Origin: Hydractinia symbiolongicarpus
Lineage: Eukaryota > Cnidaria > Hydrozoa > Anthoathecata > Hydractiniidae
Length of the DNA stretch: 64,000 nt
Direction of reading: 5' to 3'
Assembly (NCBI RefSeq): GCF_029227915.1
Contig: NC_079888.1
Coordinates: 14,493,001 to 14,557,000 of the forward strand
The position numbers and the translations under genes are program-made. Each line of letters opens with the position of its first letter. Position 1 is the first letter of the stretch. The notes beneath the pieces were generated by a model that had not been told where the DNA came from, did not search any database, and saw only the letters and a program-made list of their open reading frames with translations. Of this stretch, positions 48,476-60,943 are shown in pieces.

Positions 48476-50508
48476 TTGACTTTTGCTAAAGTTTATACTA
48501 CAGTAAAGTGGTAGCTAACTACTTAATTGCATTTAATATAAAAAAGATTGCTTAAAAATTCTGTTGCAGCCAACTTTATTTGGTTACTTTTACATCTTAA
48601 CCAAAAATCAGATTGGCTAAGGTAACACAAAAATCAGAAAGTTAGCTAACATCTACGTTGGTAGCCAGAATCTTAAAATTGGTTTTGTTTCAGATTAATA
48701 TATGGCTAGAGAACGTGACAGTAAGAGGCAAATAAAACTAATACAAAGCTTTAGGTGGCTGAATAGGTAGCTTTAGCTAGCTAACTATAAAGTATAGGTG
48801 AATAAACATGTAAACAAATAGAAAAAATACCCAAAAGTAGTTTTAAATGAAACTGCGATCTTGTTAGAATACAAATAGAAGTATCAGAAAGAAAAAATGA
48901 ACCAAACAGTTAATGAACTTTTCTTTCCCCAGCAATGATTTGGTTCAATCTGCTTGCCAAATTTCGGACCGTAACGTAAAAATCGTTGCTAAGAAATATA
49001 AAGAGCTTTAGCTTCTGATTGGTCATTTATATAAACTCTGCTCCTGATTGGACCAGCGGGAGTCCGTCCCTGTACAAGCAGAGGCCCGACGCGTTTTCGT
49101 CCCTGCGCTAGCGGGTTAGTATTTCGTGCGTGTTTAACACAAGTCGCTTTTGACGCACGAACAGACAGACGGAAGACGGCTATTATTAAAGAGAAGATCA
49201 TCATCTGCACGTGAGCAAATTGCTCTGTCGACTAATTTTAGATATTTTCTATTCCTTCCTATTATTTCGAATTTTCTCCGGTTTTTCATTTGTGAAAGCA
49301 CTATATTGTTTTCAATAATCTCAGAGAAGGAGAGTGGGCGGGGAAAAAATACTTTAAATTATCCTTTTATCGAATGGTAGGAAAATTAATGCTTTTATAA
49401 AACATTCTATTTTTGAATGACGGAAAATAAATTAAAACTTGTTCTACGCTTTAGTTCCTTTACTTAATCTATCTTAAAATTAAAGATAAGAGAGTTATTC
49501 GATTTGAAAAGTGAATGGTTTCTGTGCATTGGTAATTTAAACTCAATTAGTTGTATGGTTTCAAGTTGTGAAATTGTTAAAAATTTTGTCCCATCAATTT
49601 AAAATAAAACTTGTTCCATGCATATTCAGTGAAATCAATTATCGAGATTATTCAGCCTCGCTGTGGTGATATTTAACTTAGCCAAGGCCTTGTGGAATAA
49701 CACAATCTGGATTGAATAATTCTTAAAATTTCACTTTATCGATTATATCTTTATAACTAAAACATTGTTCTTTAAATCTAAAAGACCGTCCTTCTAAACA
49801 TTTAAGTCCATAATATACCCTTGAATGTTGGCAGGTACAGATCAAGAATGTTAATGGAATTTAGCAAAATCTTAATATAAACAGATTCCTAAAATACATT
49901 GTGTCAATTTATTTTTAAATTCTCAATTCTATCCGCCTTTCGAATAAAAATTATTAACAAACTGATTGGAAAAGATCACAAAATTTTTGTAAGTGGATTC
50001 TTTCTCACGCCTTTTAAGAAATCAGACATTACAAGCTTTTGCACTAACCAGCTACATATCGACTATTTCATACAACACTTTTTATATTTTTGTGAGGGTA
50101 TGCCTATAGGTGCTTTGTTGATTTATCCGTAATGCCGCATAATTGGTACAGGATGGTAAGTTAATGCTAACCACAATCAAGAATACGCAGGATTTTCATG
50201 CAAAAGCAAGACTGTTACGCTCTTCCTTTGTGAAAGATATTTGTAAAGGTTTTCGAAGTCTCCTAATTAAAAGATAAAAAATAATAGTACTAAGCGATTC
50301 CTTCCATATTCTCCTCTACACAAAACGCAACATCGAAAGCTCTTGCTGTCTCTTTATGAAACATCTATTATCGATTTATTATTCTGCCTTTTTTAAATAT
50401 ATTAATGAAATACAAACTTGAACCCTGAACCCACTGTACATGACTTACAGGAAGCAACATATCAGCTCCATGGACGCATATCTGTCGGAGCGGATTATTT
50501 GTCGGATC
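48476..50508. other. Gene-free AT-rich stretch
   Basis: No gene or clear repeat supported. Confidence 0.35.
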
Positions 50509-50513
50509 ATTAA

Positions 50514-51257
50514 CCATATTCGATCCAGGGGGGGGGCGGATTCCGCCCCCCCTGACGGTTTTTTTTTAATAACTCCTGATTGCTTTGCTATATGGCTATG
50601 ATACTTACTGAGTTTCAACATTTATCTATTAGACACCTGCACGCTAATTTTTTAGGTCCCATACCTTTCAGAGGCTTTGATATTGGCCATTACTCGAAAC
50701 TACCCCTAAAAATCTCTATGAAATCCTTATAATGGGGAAAAGATAATAACTCCTGTTAGGATTATCCTTAGAACTTGAAACTTGCAACACAACTTTGTTT
50801 CATCAAGAAGAATCATTTAGAATAATTGGAACACGTGACTAATCCGATTTCCCGATTTTGTCGGATTTTACCCGAAAATCGAAAAAAAACGGATTTTCGG
50901 GCAATTTTTGGCAATTTTTTATCCGATCCATGAAAAAACCGGAAGATATGTTAAATAACTATTATTTAAATTTCCGAAACTTCAAACAGAATGTAAAAAT
51001 TCGCTCTAGAACAAAAGTAATTATATTTTAAGCAGATAGTGGCATTTTCAACAATTTTCAAGCTTTTGATGACGTCACAGAAAATGTGCTGACGCAAGCA
51101 AGTTTTTTTTGGCGCCATTTTGTTCCTTTTATGATGTACTATAAGTGTGCCAAGTTTGATTCAATTTGAACCACCCTATGAAAAGTTATTAAGGGGGGGC
51201 GGAATCCGCCCCCCCCCCCGGTCATAGTATGTTCGAAAAACCCCGGACCGAATAGGA
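50514..51257 (-). mobile_element. piggyBac-type MITE, third copy, inverted
   Basis: TTAA at 50510-50513 and 51258-51261. Nearly the reverse complement of 43640-44381 including the poly-G/C sub-terminal hairpins. Confidence 0.82.
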
Positions 51258-51261
51258 TTAA

Positions 51262-53440
51262 AATGTAAATAGGAAGAATGACAGATTTGTGGCGAGCTCT
51301 TGCAAAAGTATTCCTTAAAAAGGACTTTATACGTAAAGGGCATCACTGGTTGTGTAACAACTTCTGACTTTTCTATTAAATTTCTCGATCTGCATCAAAT
51401 TAAGACATTTTATGGATATACATTCCTCAAAAGGCTATATTTTCAGAATCATTGTCATTATATGTTTAGAATTATTATAACTAAATAAATACACTTAGCG
51501 AAATGTTCCAGAAGCTATTTTAACACTTTTGTATGTGTATGGAACAAATTTTTCGAAACATTTGAAACTTTGGAAAATTTTGAACTACTAGAAAACTGTT
51601 ATAAAATCTAATCGGTCTGTTGTTCATACTTTCTGCCCCTACGCATAGGCCCTTGTATAATTCACTTTGACTTCTACTACTTGATTTGACAGCACTCTCT
51701 TTTCCCCCGTGTCACTTGGGCCCTTAGTCGTTATTACTGATCGAACAATATTGACACTGCTACAGACTGGTATCAAGATACAAAAATGCCCACATATACT
51801 AAACATTTTTGAAATTTCGGCCGCACTATGTTTAGCTACAACGCACACACTTTTTTGTGTCCAAAACATCGAGATTCTCTGTGGCAAGCCAACATAACAT
51901 AATTTATGCAGAATAATTAAATGTTAAAATCTCGAAAGGTGAATATCTTGAGAAGGAACAGAATTTTTCTACAAATTAAAAAAAGACTTTTTGAGTTACA
52001 CAACCATTATTTCACCCAACCTTTCACCCCATCAGCACCGGTCGCCTTAACGTTGTTTTTAAAATTTATGTTAATAAAAAAATTATTGTGCTGAAAAGAT
52101 CTGCCAAGATGTATGTACAAATTATGAACAAGAATGCGAAGAAAAGAATGAATAAAGAACAACCATCAAACCATTCAATGGAAATAAAAACAACCTGTGC
52201 TAAAAGAAATGAAAATTTTAAATGTAACTTAAATGTTGTTGAGTCAGCATAATTTTAATGAAAATTAAGTTTTTTTATCTTTATTGAGACGTTTTTTGTT
52301 AAGACGTTCTCACGTTAATTGGTTAATTTTTAGAGAAAGTACCAGTACCGTGGCCAAACAAGTACATAGAGTGTTCGCTATATGTTGGCTTTGCTTCAGA
52401 AAAGAGATTGCGCGAATACACATAAATACACCCATTAATACACATACATAAATACACATATACATATACATAAATAACCCAATACGCATAAATACAGCCA
52501 TTTTTTCAGATTCCCTAATATACCTCGCATATAGTAAGTACTTTTCGGGTAAGCTGTTCTTTAATCCATTAAACAAAAAATGCAAATCATTTTCATATTC
52601 TCGTGAAAGGGATCCTCAAATGATCACTGTATGACAGAATGCATATTTCAGTGACTGGATTCTTACAAAATTTTAAGGATTGCGAATTTATCCTCATTAC
52701 TAGAAAGTCTAGCAAGCGTCATTTTCGGGCAGTCGGGCTTGTTCGAAAGTGATGAATTCTTTAGTCAATTACAGTGCTCAAAAGCAGACAAAAATTTTTT
52801 CACACTTTACTGGTAAAAGGGTTGCTATTTTTCATAATAGTGCAGTTGAAGATCCTTTGACAATTCTGATGTTCTTGCGTCTGAACCTGTTAATTACAAT
52901 TTGGAGATTAAAAAGAGTCTTTTGACACATACAGAAAAACCATTTTTCAACTGAAATATATAGAAATATAACGTCAGCATTTTTCTATTTATTTGATTGA
53001 TTAATTTTTTCTTATAGTAACTGTAGAGAGCATTTTTTATAACATTTTTCTAGATACAAATATGAATGTGATCATAGCTTTTGTCGTTGTTATAAACAGT
53101 TTTATCACACTTTATATGCATCAAAAAGTATTTGTTGTTTCAATAGGTAAATAAGTCAATCACAATAAAATGGCGGAGGGGTTGTGACGCCAACAATTTT
53201 TTTCTTCATATGTTGCAACATTCTTGTGCGAAATATGAAACTAAACTTTTAAATAATGTTTTCACTTGTTATTGTTCTAAAATCTTATCAAAATAATGTA
53301 GTGTAATGAGTAAAGTTTTATTGTCAAAGAACAACTTTTGATGTGTTGGCAAAACACAATTGTTGATGTGTTTTTGATGGTTTTTTTATGAACGCTATGC
53401 GTTTGTTACAACGGTAAAGTACCAAATCGAATTAATATAC
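51262..53440. other. Gene-free stretch with a microsatellite-like patch
   Basis: Only a 'acataaatacacatatacata' low-complexity patch at about 52420-52500 stands out. Confidence 0.35.
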
Positions 53441-53530
53441 AGTAGACGTCCGTTAATTCGAACACGCTGGGGACTAAAGTATTTGTTCGAATTAACGAAT
53501 ATTCGGATTATCGGAAGTTCAGAAAAAACA
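53441..53530 (+). mobile_element. pogo/Tigger-type terminal repeat fragment
   Basis: CAGTAGACGTCCGTTAATTC and the nearby inverted 'gttcgaattaacgaatattcgg' fit Tigger-like (Tc1/mariner superfamily) tips. No transposase adjoins, so a single end or solo fragment. Confidence 0.5.
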
Positions 53531-53899
53531 AGAATTTTAATAAACTTTTAAAGGTTTTATGCTAATATAACTTTATTACAACTTTACTACAACTTTTTAT
53601 AAAAATCTTTTAACGTTGTTTCCTTGGAGATGGGCTAAGCCTCCAAATTCCTTGTAAACTTCATTTTATTGGAAATGTCAATGTAAGGATTTTTTTAGGG
53701 TTTTTTTTAGATTATAGGTATATTTCGCCGTTATATAAATGTTACAGGTTAAAATATCTTGTAATATATACAAAAATGGCCAGAGCAAAAAGAAGGCACA
53801 AATTGCCTTATCACTAAGCCCCGTTGTTAAGCAAAAAGAAAGAGAGTTAAAATAATACTTAATATAATAAAGCAATATTCTAACTATATATATTCCATA

Positions 53900-54781
53900 A
53901 AAAGATTAGTTGAATTTACAAAGGTCTATGTGAGAGTGTGCATCTAAAAATGTTTACAAATGTCTATAAGATCAGTCGTTAATAATTTTGTTTTTACATT
54001 TTTCTTGAAAATATTAAGAGTTGAGTTTGTTTTAATATAATCAGATAAAAATTTATTCCATAGGTATGGTCCCCTATGTCTAATTGAAAACGTGCAAGAT
54101 TTTAATAAAATCTTTGGCACTTGCTAATTATTTTTTGAAAATCTAGTATTATATTTATGTTGTATTAAACTAAATTGGTTAGTAAACAATTTTGGTGTTA
54201 TGTTTTGTTTCATCTTGTACATGAAAAGTAAAACTTGATGCATATTCAATTGATAAATGTTCAAAGCCCCAATTTGAAGAAATAAGTGTTGCGTTGGTGC
54301 ATATCTGTCTGAACCAAAAATTATGCAACAAGCATGTTTTTGTTTATTATACAACTTTTTTAATTTATTCACATTATTACTTGCCCAGGATATATTACAA
54401 TACGTTAAGTAGCTGTGTATAAAAGAAAAATATAGGTTCTTTAAGCAATGGAAATTTAAGTATCGTTTGGCCTTATATAATATCCCTAAGTTTTTAGAGA
54501 TTTTATTTTCAAGGGTTTGTATATGTTTATTCCATGTTAATGATTCGTCTAAAAGTACGCCAAGAAATTTTATTGTTTCTTCTCTCTTTATGTTTACGTT
54601 ATTAATTTTAAGAGATGTTAGTTTGAGTGGAATATTATCAGTTTTGTAGCGGTTATAGAATAACACATATTTAGTTTTACTTATATTGAGTGAGAATTTA
54701 TTTGCTTTAAACCATTCGTTTATATGCGCAAATTCTTGGTTACGAGTTCTTGGTAACGAACACGCAAAATCGTAGAATTGA
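53900..54781 (-). pseudogene. LINE reverse transcriptase C-terminus, 5' truncated
   Basis: Frame 54666-54124 (180 aa) reads IKFLGVLLDESLTWNKHI, LGILYKAKRYLN and YFSFIHSYLTYCNISWAS, the typical region after the RT palm of CR1/Jockey-like LINEs. Upstream, HINEWFKANKFSLN continues it to about 54780, where it abuts the Polinton fossil. Typical 5'-truncated LINE insertion. Confidence 0.78.
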
Positions 54782-54944
54782 TCATTGAACGGGAACGCAT
54801 GCAGCTTGTCGCGAAAGGTCGAGAAGAGGCCAAGGAAGAACTACTCAAAAAACTTCAATCTGCGCAGTATGTCAGCGCTACTTAGAGGAGCCGCCTGCTT
54901 ACACAGGGATCTAGTGTGTTTTGTCAACACATTAGACGATTTTG

Positions 54945-55255
54945 AGTACTTCCGGGGTGTCTCGATCAATGATAAGACCACAGTCATGTACGACACGTCG
55001 CTGCTTTTCAGCAAGCTGATTAAGGCATTGTTCGAGGTTCTTCAGCCAAGCGAGCCTGACTCAAGGTTTGCAAAAGGGACGGTCGCTTTGTGTCGAGGTG
55101 TCCTTGTACTTGACCTTGCGGATCGCCTCAAGAAGAGGTCCCCTATTCATAGTTGAATAGTTAGAAACACGTAGTGCTTTCGCTTCTTTTTTCAGTGCAG
55201 GAACGTTCATGTTTGTTTCTATGTTGAAGTGCAACATAGAACCTTGATAAGCCAC
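54945..55255 (-). pseudogene. SAP-like gene of the second Polinton, frameshifted
   Basis: LKKEAKALRVSNYSTMNRGP then LLEAIRKVKYKDTSTQSDRP parallels LRQEAKALGLKVYSTLKRID then LVEAICKVKYKDASTQTDGP of 36245-35985. It breaks at FCKP. Confidence 0.75.
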
Positions 55256-55257
55256 TT

Positions 55258-55856
55258 ACAGGACGGTGAAGCCCTCTTGATCATCGGAGTCACTAAAGTA
55301 GCAAGTGCCGTAACCCTCAACTTCGTTGTATTTGCAATCTTCCAAATAGGTCTGTGCGTAGTAGTTGCGCCCTTGCATATAAATGCTTGCTAGTTTGATG
55401 ATGACTTTGCATTCGCAGCTTTTTTATGGTATCTTCTTATAGAAGTTGGTTCTGACTTTACCATCCCACATCTTGAGTTTGGTGCTGAGGTACCGTCCTT
55501 TTTTCACGCTGATATTGGGGAAGCAACCCCCCTCCAAGGACTCCACCCTGTTCAAGATCTCCTCGTATTTTTCTAACCACTCGGGATAGCTGACCAGGTC
55601 GAATGACATAGTTAGCGCGGAACCCTCTGTATTGAGAGACACCCTTGGAGCGGATCTTTTCAGGGGTCAGTATCAGTAACGGTCCTAGGTTGCCGTCTTG
55701 GTCCTGATAGCCAATCACGAAGCGCTCATCCTTCACTTTGTTTGCAAGAACAGGGTCGCTCACCACAAGGTTTTCAACTTGGACTTCTTCGATTTTTAGC
55801 GGTTTCAAAATGGTGTAAAACTCTTCAGATTTTACAGTTTTATCTCCAAATTTCAA
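55258..55856 (-). pseudogene. Polinton-associated protein of unknown function, frameshifted
   Basis: Three successive frames, leftward: KFGDKTVKSEEFYTILKPLK (to about 55640), LTMSFDLVSYPEWLEKYEEI through KMWDGKVRTNFYKKIP (to 55424), and CKVIIKLASIYMQGRNYYAQ ending CYFSDSDD (to 55258). I recall uncharacterised cnidarian proteins with this order. Beta-rich; possibly nucleic-acid binding. Not homologous to the OB-like gene at the same place in the complete element. Confidence 0.6.
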
Positions 55857-55861
55857 TAACG

Positions 55862-56680
55862 TTCTCAGCGGCTATGTTAGTCATTGTGTCGTCCAGTCTG
55901 CTTCAAGTTTGGCTAAGTGGGATTATTGTTTTGAACTATGCCTATGTCTTATTTAGCTCTCACATGAAGTCACTTCAAACCTTGTCTGCATACTGTTGCA
56001 TTTCTAGTTGATCAATTTTTTGTTTGTTTTTATCGTTTTTACTGTTTTTACTGCTTTTTTCCATTTTTATTCTCAGACAGGACAGACATTGATAGCAGTT
56101 TTTTTTGTATTTATGTATATATTTGCGAATTACTGAAGTCCTCATCCTGTATAAATATTTTTAAATAAATAGAATAAATAAATAAATAAATGAGTCCAAG
56201 GGTCATAGGGATTCCCGGACCTGTCCGAGGATGGTTTTTTTAACGGGAGACTGGTCCGGGACCCGCAGGCTAAGGGTAATGAAAATTTGTTTTTACATTT
56301 TGCAAGATGAGTTTTTTCTTTAATCGTAGAAAAATTAGTAGGTTCAATTTTTAGATTTTTAAAATAATTCAAGTCTGGATCAGTCATGTCTTTCAATGTT
56401 AAGTTAGAGTTAAATATGTCGAAAAAAGATGCGTTATCATCCATTTTTATGTTAAGTTGTTATACTATGTTAAAATAAAAAATAAAAAAGTGAGTTAGTT
56501 TTCGCCTGTATTTTTCTCTTTGTATTTTCTTGCGATCAGTCTATCATAAACAATTCGCGAGAATTTTCCCTGTCTTTTTTCATTTGTACTCTCAATTCTT
56601 TTTTTATTTCGTTTGTTGCATCCGAAAAATCCTCATTAATGTAGATGTTCGTCTCCTTTAATCTGTTAGTATTTTTGTCT
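55862..56680. other. Mostly non-coding; possible retroelement debris
   Basis: A minus-strand frame at 56444-56142 has no recognised family. 'aataaataaataaataaatga' near 56165 looks like a LINE tail. Confidence 0.35.
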
Positions 56681-56689
56681 TAGTAATTC

Positions 56690-57125
56690 AGTAATTTAAA
56701 TATTATTGTCCGTGGTCTGGCGTTATCTTGTGCTGTGTATGGTCCCATTCTATAGATTCTTTTAATGTCTATGTCTTTTGTGATGATTTATCGATTTTTA
56801 AACAGCTTCTGCACCTTGTCTTCGATTTCCTCTGAATCCTCTCCCTCTGTTTCATCAAACCCATCTATACGAAGATTGTTGCGACGATTTCTGCCTTCTA
56901 GTGTTCGTATTTTGTGTTTCAGTTCTTTTTGTTTTTCTACGTATATTTTTCTTTTGTTACTCGTTGCTGTTCGTTCGTTCGTTTAATCTCTTCAATCTTT
57001 TCGTTTAATGCTTTATCCATTTCCTTTATTTTGTCATCAATTAACCCTTGCGTAAATTCAAGGCTTATTTTAAATTCACCAACCGTGGATTCCAATTCCT
57101 TTGACATTGAGATAATAAATAATAG
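56690..57125 (-). pseudogene. LINE ORF1-like coiled-coil fragment, frameshifted
   Basis: Minus strand: a coiled-coil stretch (TVGEFKISLEFTQGLIDDKI), then RRNNLRIDGFDETEGED and IDIKRIYRMG, the order seen in ORF1 proteins of animal non-LTR elements. Several stops and shifts. Confidence 0.6.
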
Positions 57126-57274
57126 TAACTAGTATAGAAAGTGTTGCGGAGAGGTTGCCAAGGCAAAGGCATTAAGTACGACTCAAAAGATTACCTATTA
57201 TACTCAATATAGCTAATATCATATACTTATGAATACCTGCTTGTTGTAGATGCAAGATAATTATATTTTTCCTA

Positions 57275-57342
57275 GCCCTGTCCAGGATTTGAACCTGGAT
57301 CTCTCATTTGCATGAGTGTCATAGCCATTAGACCAACAGGGC
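57275..57342 (-). tRNA. tRNA-like sequence, probably pseudogene or SINE head
   Basis: Minus strand: 7-bp acceptor GCCCTGT/ACAGGGC, D-arm GTC/GAC, and perfect T-arm CCAGG-TTCAAAT-CCTGG. The anticodon arm is abnormal (CTCAT-GCAA-ATGAG, a 4-nt loop), and total length is only 68 nt, so no anticodon can be assigned. A second, more decayed copy is at 62576-62643. Confidence 0.45.
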
Positions 57343-57735
57343 ATGAATATATATAATGAAAAACTTTACATGTGCATCTTATATATCCTAACTTCGGTTC
57401 AAACAAACAGACAGTTAACAAGCTGTTGTTATCCTACGCACCTAAAACAATTTTACTTTGTGGAAAATTTTGTAACGTTTAAAAATAAAAATACAGTTTA
57501 TAACCTGTTTTTACCCTCTTAAAGCAAAAAAAAAAACTGCAATATTTTATGGGAAAAGTTTCTGTGAAAGATCAAAAATTAATCGTGACATCTGATAGGC
57601 GCACATTTTCCCAAAAAACTTTCTTGCAACTTCGGTTTAAAAAAACACAGCGGAAACAGCCTGTTGTTATCCTGTCCAGCTAAAAATCAAACAGCAGTAT
57701 ATGTTTATTTTGCAAACAAGTTTTCATGACGGTAG

Positions 57736-58079
57736 ATAGATAGATGTGCATATTTTACATGGCTAGCCTCACAAATATCGAGGGATATACCCTGTCTATT
57801 ATTTCCAGGAGGGGCCATGGCGTAGATGGAGAGTCCTAGAGTATTTAATGCTCATTTTGAGCTACGCAGACCCAATTAGAGCCCGCACTCTACTAGACAA
57901 CTCCCGGCAACATCTAACGGCCCACACAGTGTGCCATCTTCCCAATTTCCCTCACATGGCTTGGGTTAACCCGGGGCTATGGTAACATTCACTCGCCCAT
58001 GTTGAATCGCCGTCAAGAGGAATCGAACCCCGGTCTCCCGCACAGAGTACGAGAGCTATAACCACTAATCTACGGCGCC
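57736..58079 (-). mobile_element. tRNA-derived SINE with 7-bp target duplication
   Basis: Flanked by ACGGTAG at 57729-57735 and 58080-58086; absent from the corresponding place in copy 2 (about 62818). The head, at the right end, has A-box TAGATTAGTGGTTATAGC and B-box GGGTTCGATTCC. Confidence 0.75.
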
Positions 58080-59392
58080 ACGGTAGGATAAAAAACTCTT
58101 ATTCCAAACTGAAAAAAACATATACATATCGTGAAAAAGAAATAATGAATACATTTGCAGATTTTCAATACATGTCGACGATTGAACGAGAACCGCTATT
58201 CATAATTTAAAAAGCCTCAGTAATAACAAATGTTGATGTTGTAAAAATTTCCCGATATATATATATATATATATATTGAAATAATTTTCGCTTCTGCAAC
58301 TTAAGCCGCACTGATGTATGCTCAGCGGCAGGGTTAAAAAAGTTTATTTCCTGACGTGTGTACAATATATATAGCTAGCTACAACCGTCCACGAAAATAT
58401 AGCTCTCTATTCCCTCTTAATGTTAAGAACTGCCCATTTGTGGCTAAGCAACGTAAACAATTACACGTGACATACCTGTATATAAACATTTATTATCTGC
58501 AAAATATCTAGCTGGCTATGTTTGGCCATTTTGTGGACGATTGTAGCTAGAACAAGCTGTATGATGGGACATTCCTACAGAGTAGAATTATCTCACTCAC
58601 TGTGTAGTATATAGCTATGTATAATAGCTAGCTAGATAGAGGATAGGTAGAAAATCAGTCTCAAACAATTTTTCTATGCTAGCTATGTTGCTGATTTTAT
58701 GCCAGCAAAAATAGCAATTTATTGCTAGCTACATGGGTAGTTCTATCCCAGCTAAGTAGTTAATTTTCTGCAAGCTTTGTAGCTAGTTTTATGCTAGCTA
58801 TATTGCATTGTTTGTTTGTTTTTATGCTAGCTAACTCTTACAGTAGCTAGGTAGCTAAATGCTATCTAAGTTCTATTATTATTCTATCTAAATCGGCAGT
58901 TTTAAGCTAGCTAGCTTTAGGTGTGAGTGAGAATAAGAATGGGTTCATTACATGTAAAAATAGTGATATACAAGCGAGCTAAACATACCCTTTCTTCATT
59001 TTCTTGAACAAGCCCTTCCTCCTTCGGCTGCGATATAGCTAGCTTAGATTAACGGAAGTTTGAGTTTGAGGCGCTATGTTATCCGAGAAAAAGTCACGTG
59101 ATATTAGTCAAAGTGACTATATATCACGTGGCTAAAGGTACCTTAATCTCAACTGGAAATCCCCGTTAGGCCATTTTTAAAAGTTACAAAACACTCCATC
59201 ACCGTGCCTTTGATGTTGTCTCGTTGAATCATAAATTTACGGGGAAAATGACCAGAGTAAGCTACTGGGCAACCCAGTCAATAAGTTGACGAAAATTGAA
59301 AATTTTGATGTATAGGTGCGGAAACCCTATAACCCTCCACCGTCCCTTATAATTGCCTTATTTAATCATATTTGGCTTATTTAATGAGGAAA

Positions 59393-59840
59393 TGGGCTCC
59401 GCTACGCTCCGGGCGCTGACGCGCCCTCCGCTTCTCTCCGCAACCAGTATAGAAAGTGTTGCGGAGAGGTTGCCAAGGCAAAGGCATTAAGCACGGCAAG
59501 GAAAGGGCACGGCAAAGGCAGGCAAGGAAACAGGAAGAGGAATCAGCAAGGCAGGGGTAGGCAAGACAGGGGTAGGACAGGGGTAGCAAGGAAAGGGCAC
59601 GGCAAAGGCAGGCAAGGAAACAGGAAGAGGAATCAGCAAGGCAGGGGTAGGCAAGGCATGGGAGGCACAGGCAAGGGTACAGTAGGCAGGCACCAGAAAC
59701 GGCAAAGGAAGAGTAAGGGTGTATTATTAAGCAGGGCAAGGTAAGGGCACGGCAAAGAAACAGGAAACAGCAAAGCAGGGATAAATTAGGCATGGGAAGC
59801 GTAGGCAAAGGCATTAAGGACGGCAAGGAAAAGGCACGGT
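59393..59840. repeat. GC-rich minisatellite
   Basis: 'GGCAAGGAAAGGGCACGGCA' blocks; a 94-bp unit repeats at about 59493 and 59587, then shorter imperfect units. A segment 'agtatagaaagtgttgcgga' leading into it occurs also at 57130-57175. The long minus-strand open frame is an artefact of the repeat. Confidence 0.8.
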
Positions 59841-60442
59841 AAGTACGTATAGGACCACCTTAAATGCCACAAAAAGGGGAGTGAGAACCATATTTTTGTG
59901 GAAGATTGTAGTTACATTTTAGGCAAGTCACAAAAGAAGTGGTATTAGACAGGTCAAGTTGTAGGTCAGGAAATTGTATTTTTTAACACTGGCAGTAAGA
60001 ATGCAGCAGTTCCGGTAGCGCGTAGAAAAAACATGGGTTCGCCCGTTCTTTTATATATCGCATTTCGTGTTTCCCCGCACTAGCAGACGACGGCTACATT
60101 AAATACAAAAAATTTCGGACGTTTTTATTTTAAGACATTTGAAAAGTCCGAATTTAATAACGTCCGAAATTTTTTGTGTCCGAATTTTTCAAACCACTTT
60201 TTCGCCAAACGTTTCAAAACACTTTACTTTTTCAACGGAACTTTTTTTTTAAGATTTATTATCTATACAAAATTCATAGTTTTCCTCGGTTGCTTCGAAA
60301 TTTTAAGAATTTTGGTGTCTCTCTATTTGGAGCTTTACAAAAGTTAAGCAAAAGTCCGAAATTCGGCTGAAAAAACGCCCGAAAATTTAAGGTCCGATAA
60401 TTTGAAGTCCGAATTTTTTTGTACATAATGTATTATTATAGA
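59841..60442. repeat. Inverted-repeat remnants (CGTCCGAAATTTTTT)
   Basis: AAAAAATTTCGGACGTT (about 60107) faces AACGTCCGAAATTTTTT (about 60158) across 35 bp, with further 'gtccgaa' blocks to 60420. Likely a decayed DNA transposon tip; no gene. Confidence 0.45.
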
Positions 60443-60943
60443 CTAGACTAAGTGTAGTTCAGGGGAGACAATTTGTCTGATCTCAGGACGATTAAGTTGT
60501 TGTACTACTGCTCTATAAAAGCAGTTGCCATCCCCTATTGTCAATTCTCGATATGTTATATTTGACAGACCAATACTTCTAGCATAAGCAACTATATGAT
60601 CAGCAGAATTTGACTGATTTAGAAGATGGGTGGCATAAGATTCCTGTAGCGATATTTGGAAGTCAATATCGTTGTTATTAAAGGGTCCAGGATTGCTTTC
60701 AACGTCACCAGATAACAATAACATTAATTTCAAAGATGCAAGATTGATATTACAGCTGAGACAACACATGAAAATTACTGAAATAAAAAGTTTCAAAAAA
60801 CTATTGAAGTTGTTATTATCCACCTTGTCAAAAAGCATTTCTGCATGGTTGTGCAAATTCATTGTTTCATTTTTAATATTTTTGGAGTGGCTAGCAGCTA
60901 CATTATAAAAGGAACTGGCACGATATGCTTGGACAGATATCAT
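60443..60943 (-). pseudogene. 2A peptide followed by OTU-like protease start (retroelement N-terminus)
   Basis: 166-residue minus-strand frame. Residues 80-87 are DVESNPGP in the context LMLLLSGDVESNPGP, a full 2A ribosome-skipping signature, preceded by a hydrophobic stretch (FLKLFISVIFMCC). Downstream, ELTIGDGNCFYRAVVQQL (about 133-150) is the catalytic Asp/Cys loop of OTU cysteine proteases. The frame ends soon after, so the His region is missing. Such 2A leaders occur in non-LTR retrotransposons of sea urchins, sponges and cnidarians. Probably the 5' fragment of one. Confidence 0.75.

Larger units (their letters stand above)
54782..55860. mobile_element. Fossil of a second Polinton (right-end genes)
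   Basis: The same local order as 35820-36640: plus-strand C-terminus of the membrane protein (AKEELLKKLQSAQYVSAT, ending 54885), a TCTAGTGTGTT/AACACATTAGA hairpin (54909-54940), a minus-strand SAP-like gene, and a further minus-strand gene. The left side is cut by a LINE. Confidence 0.75.
57127..59100 (+). repeat. Long direct repeat, copy 1
   Basis: From about 57190 to 59100 it corresponds to 62485-64000, sharing the tRNA-like block, 'gaacgagaaccgct', 'tatgctcagcggcagggtta' and many 'agctagcta' runs, ending in 'gcgctatgttatccgagaaa'. Copy 1 contains an extra SINE and some extra blocks. Confidence 0.8.

Noticed and set aside
57275-57342. Functional tRNA gene
   Set aside because: Anticodon arm cannot form a 7-nt loop; length 68 nt; present as repeat copies.
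59377-59826. 149-residue Pro/Leu/Cys-rich frame
   Set aside because: Artefact of a GC-rich minisatellite.
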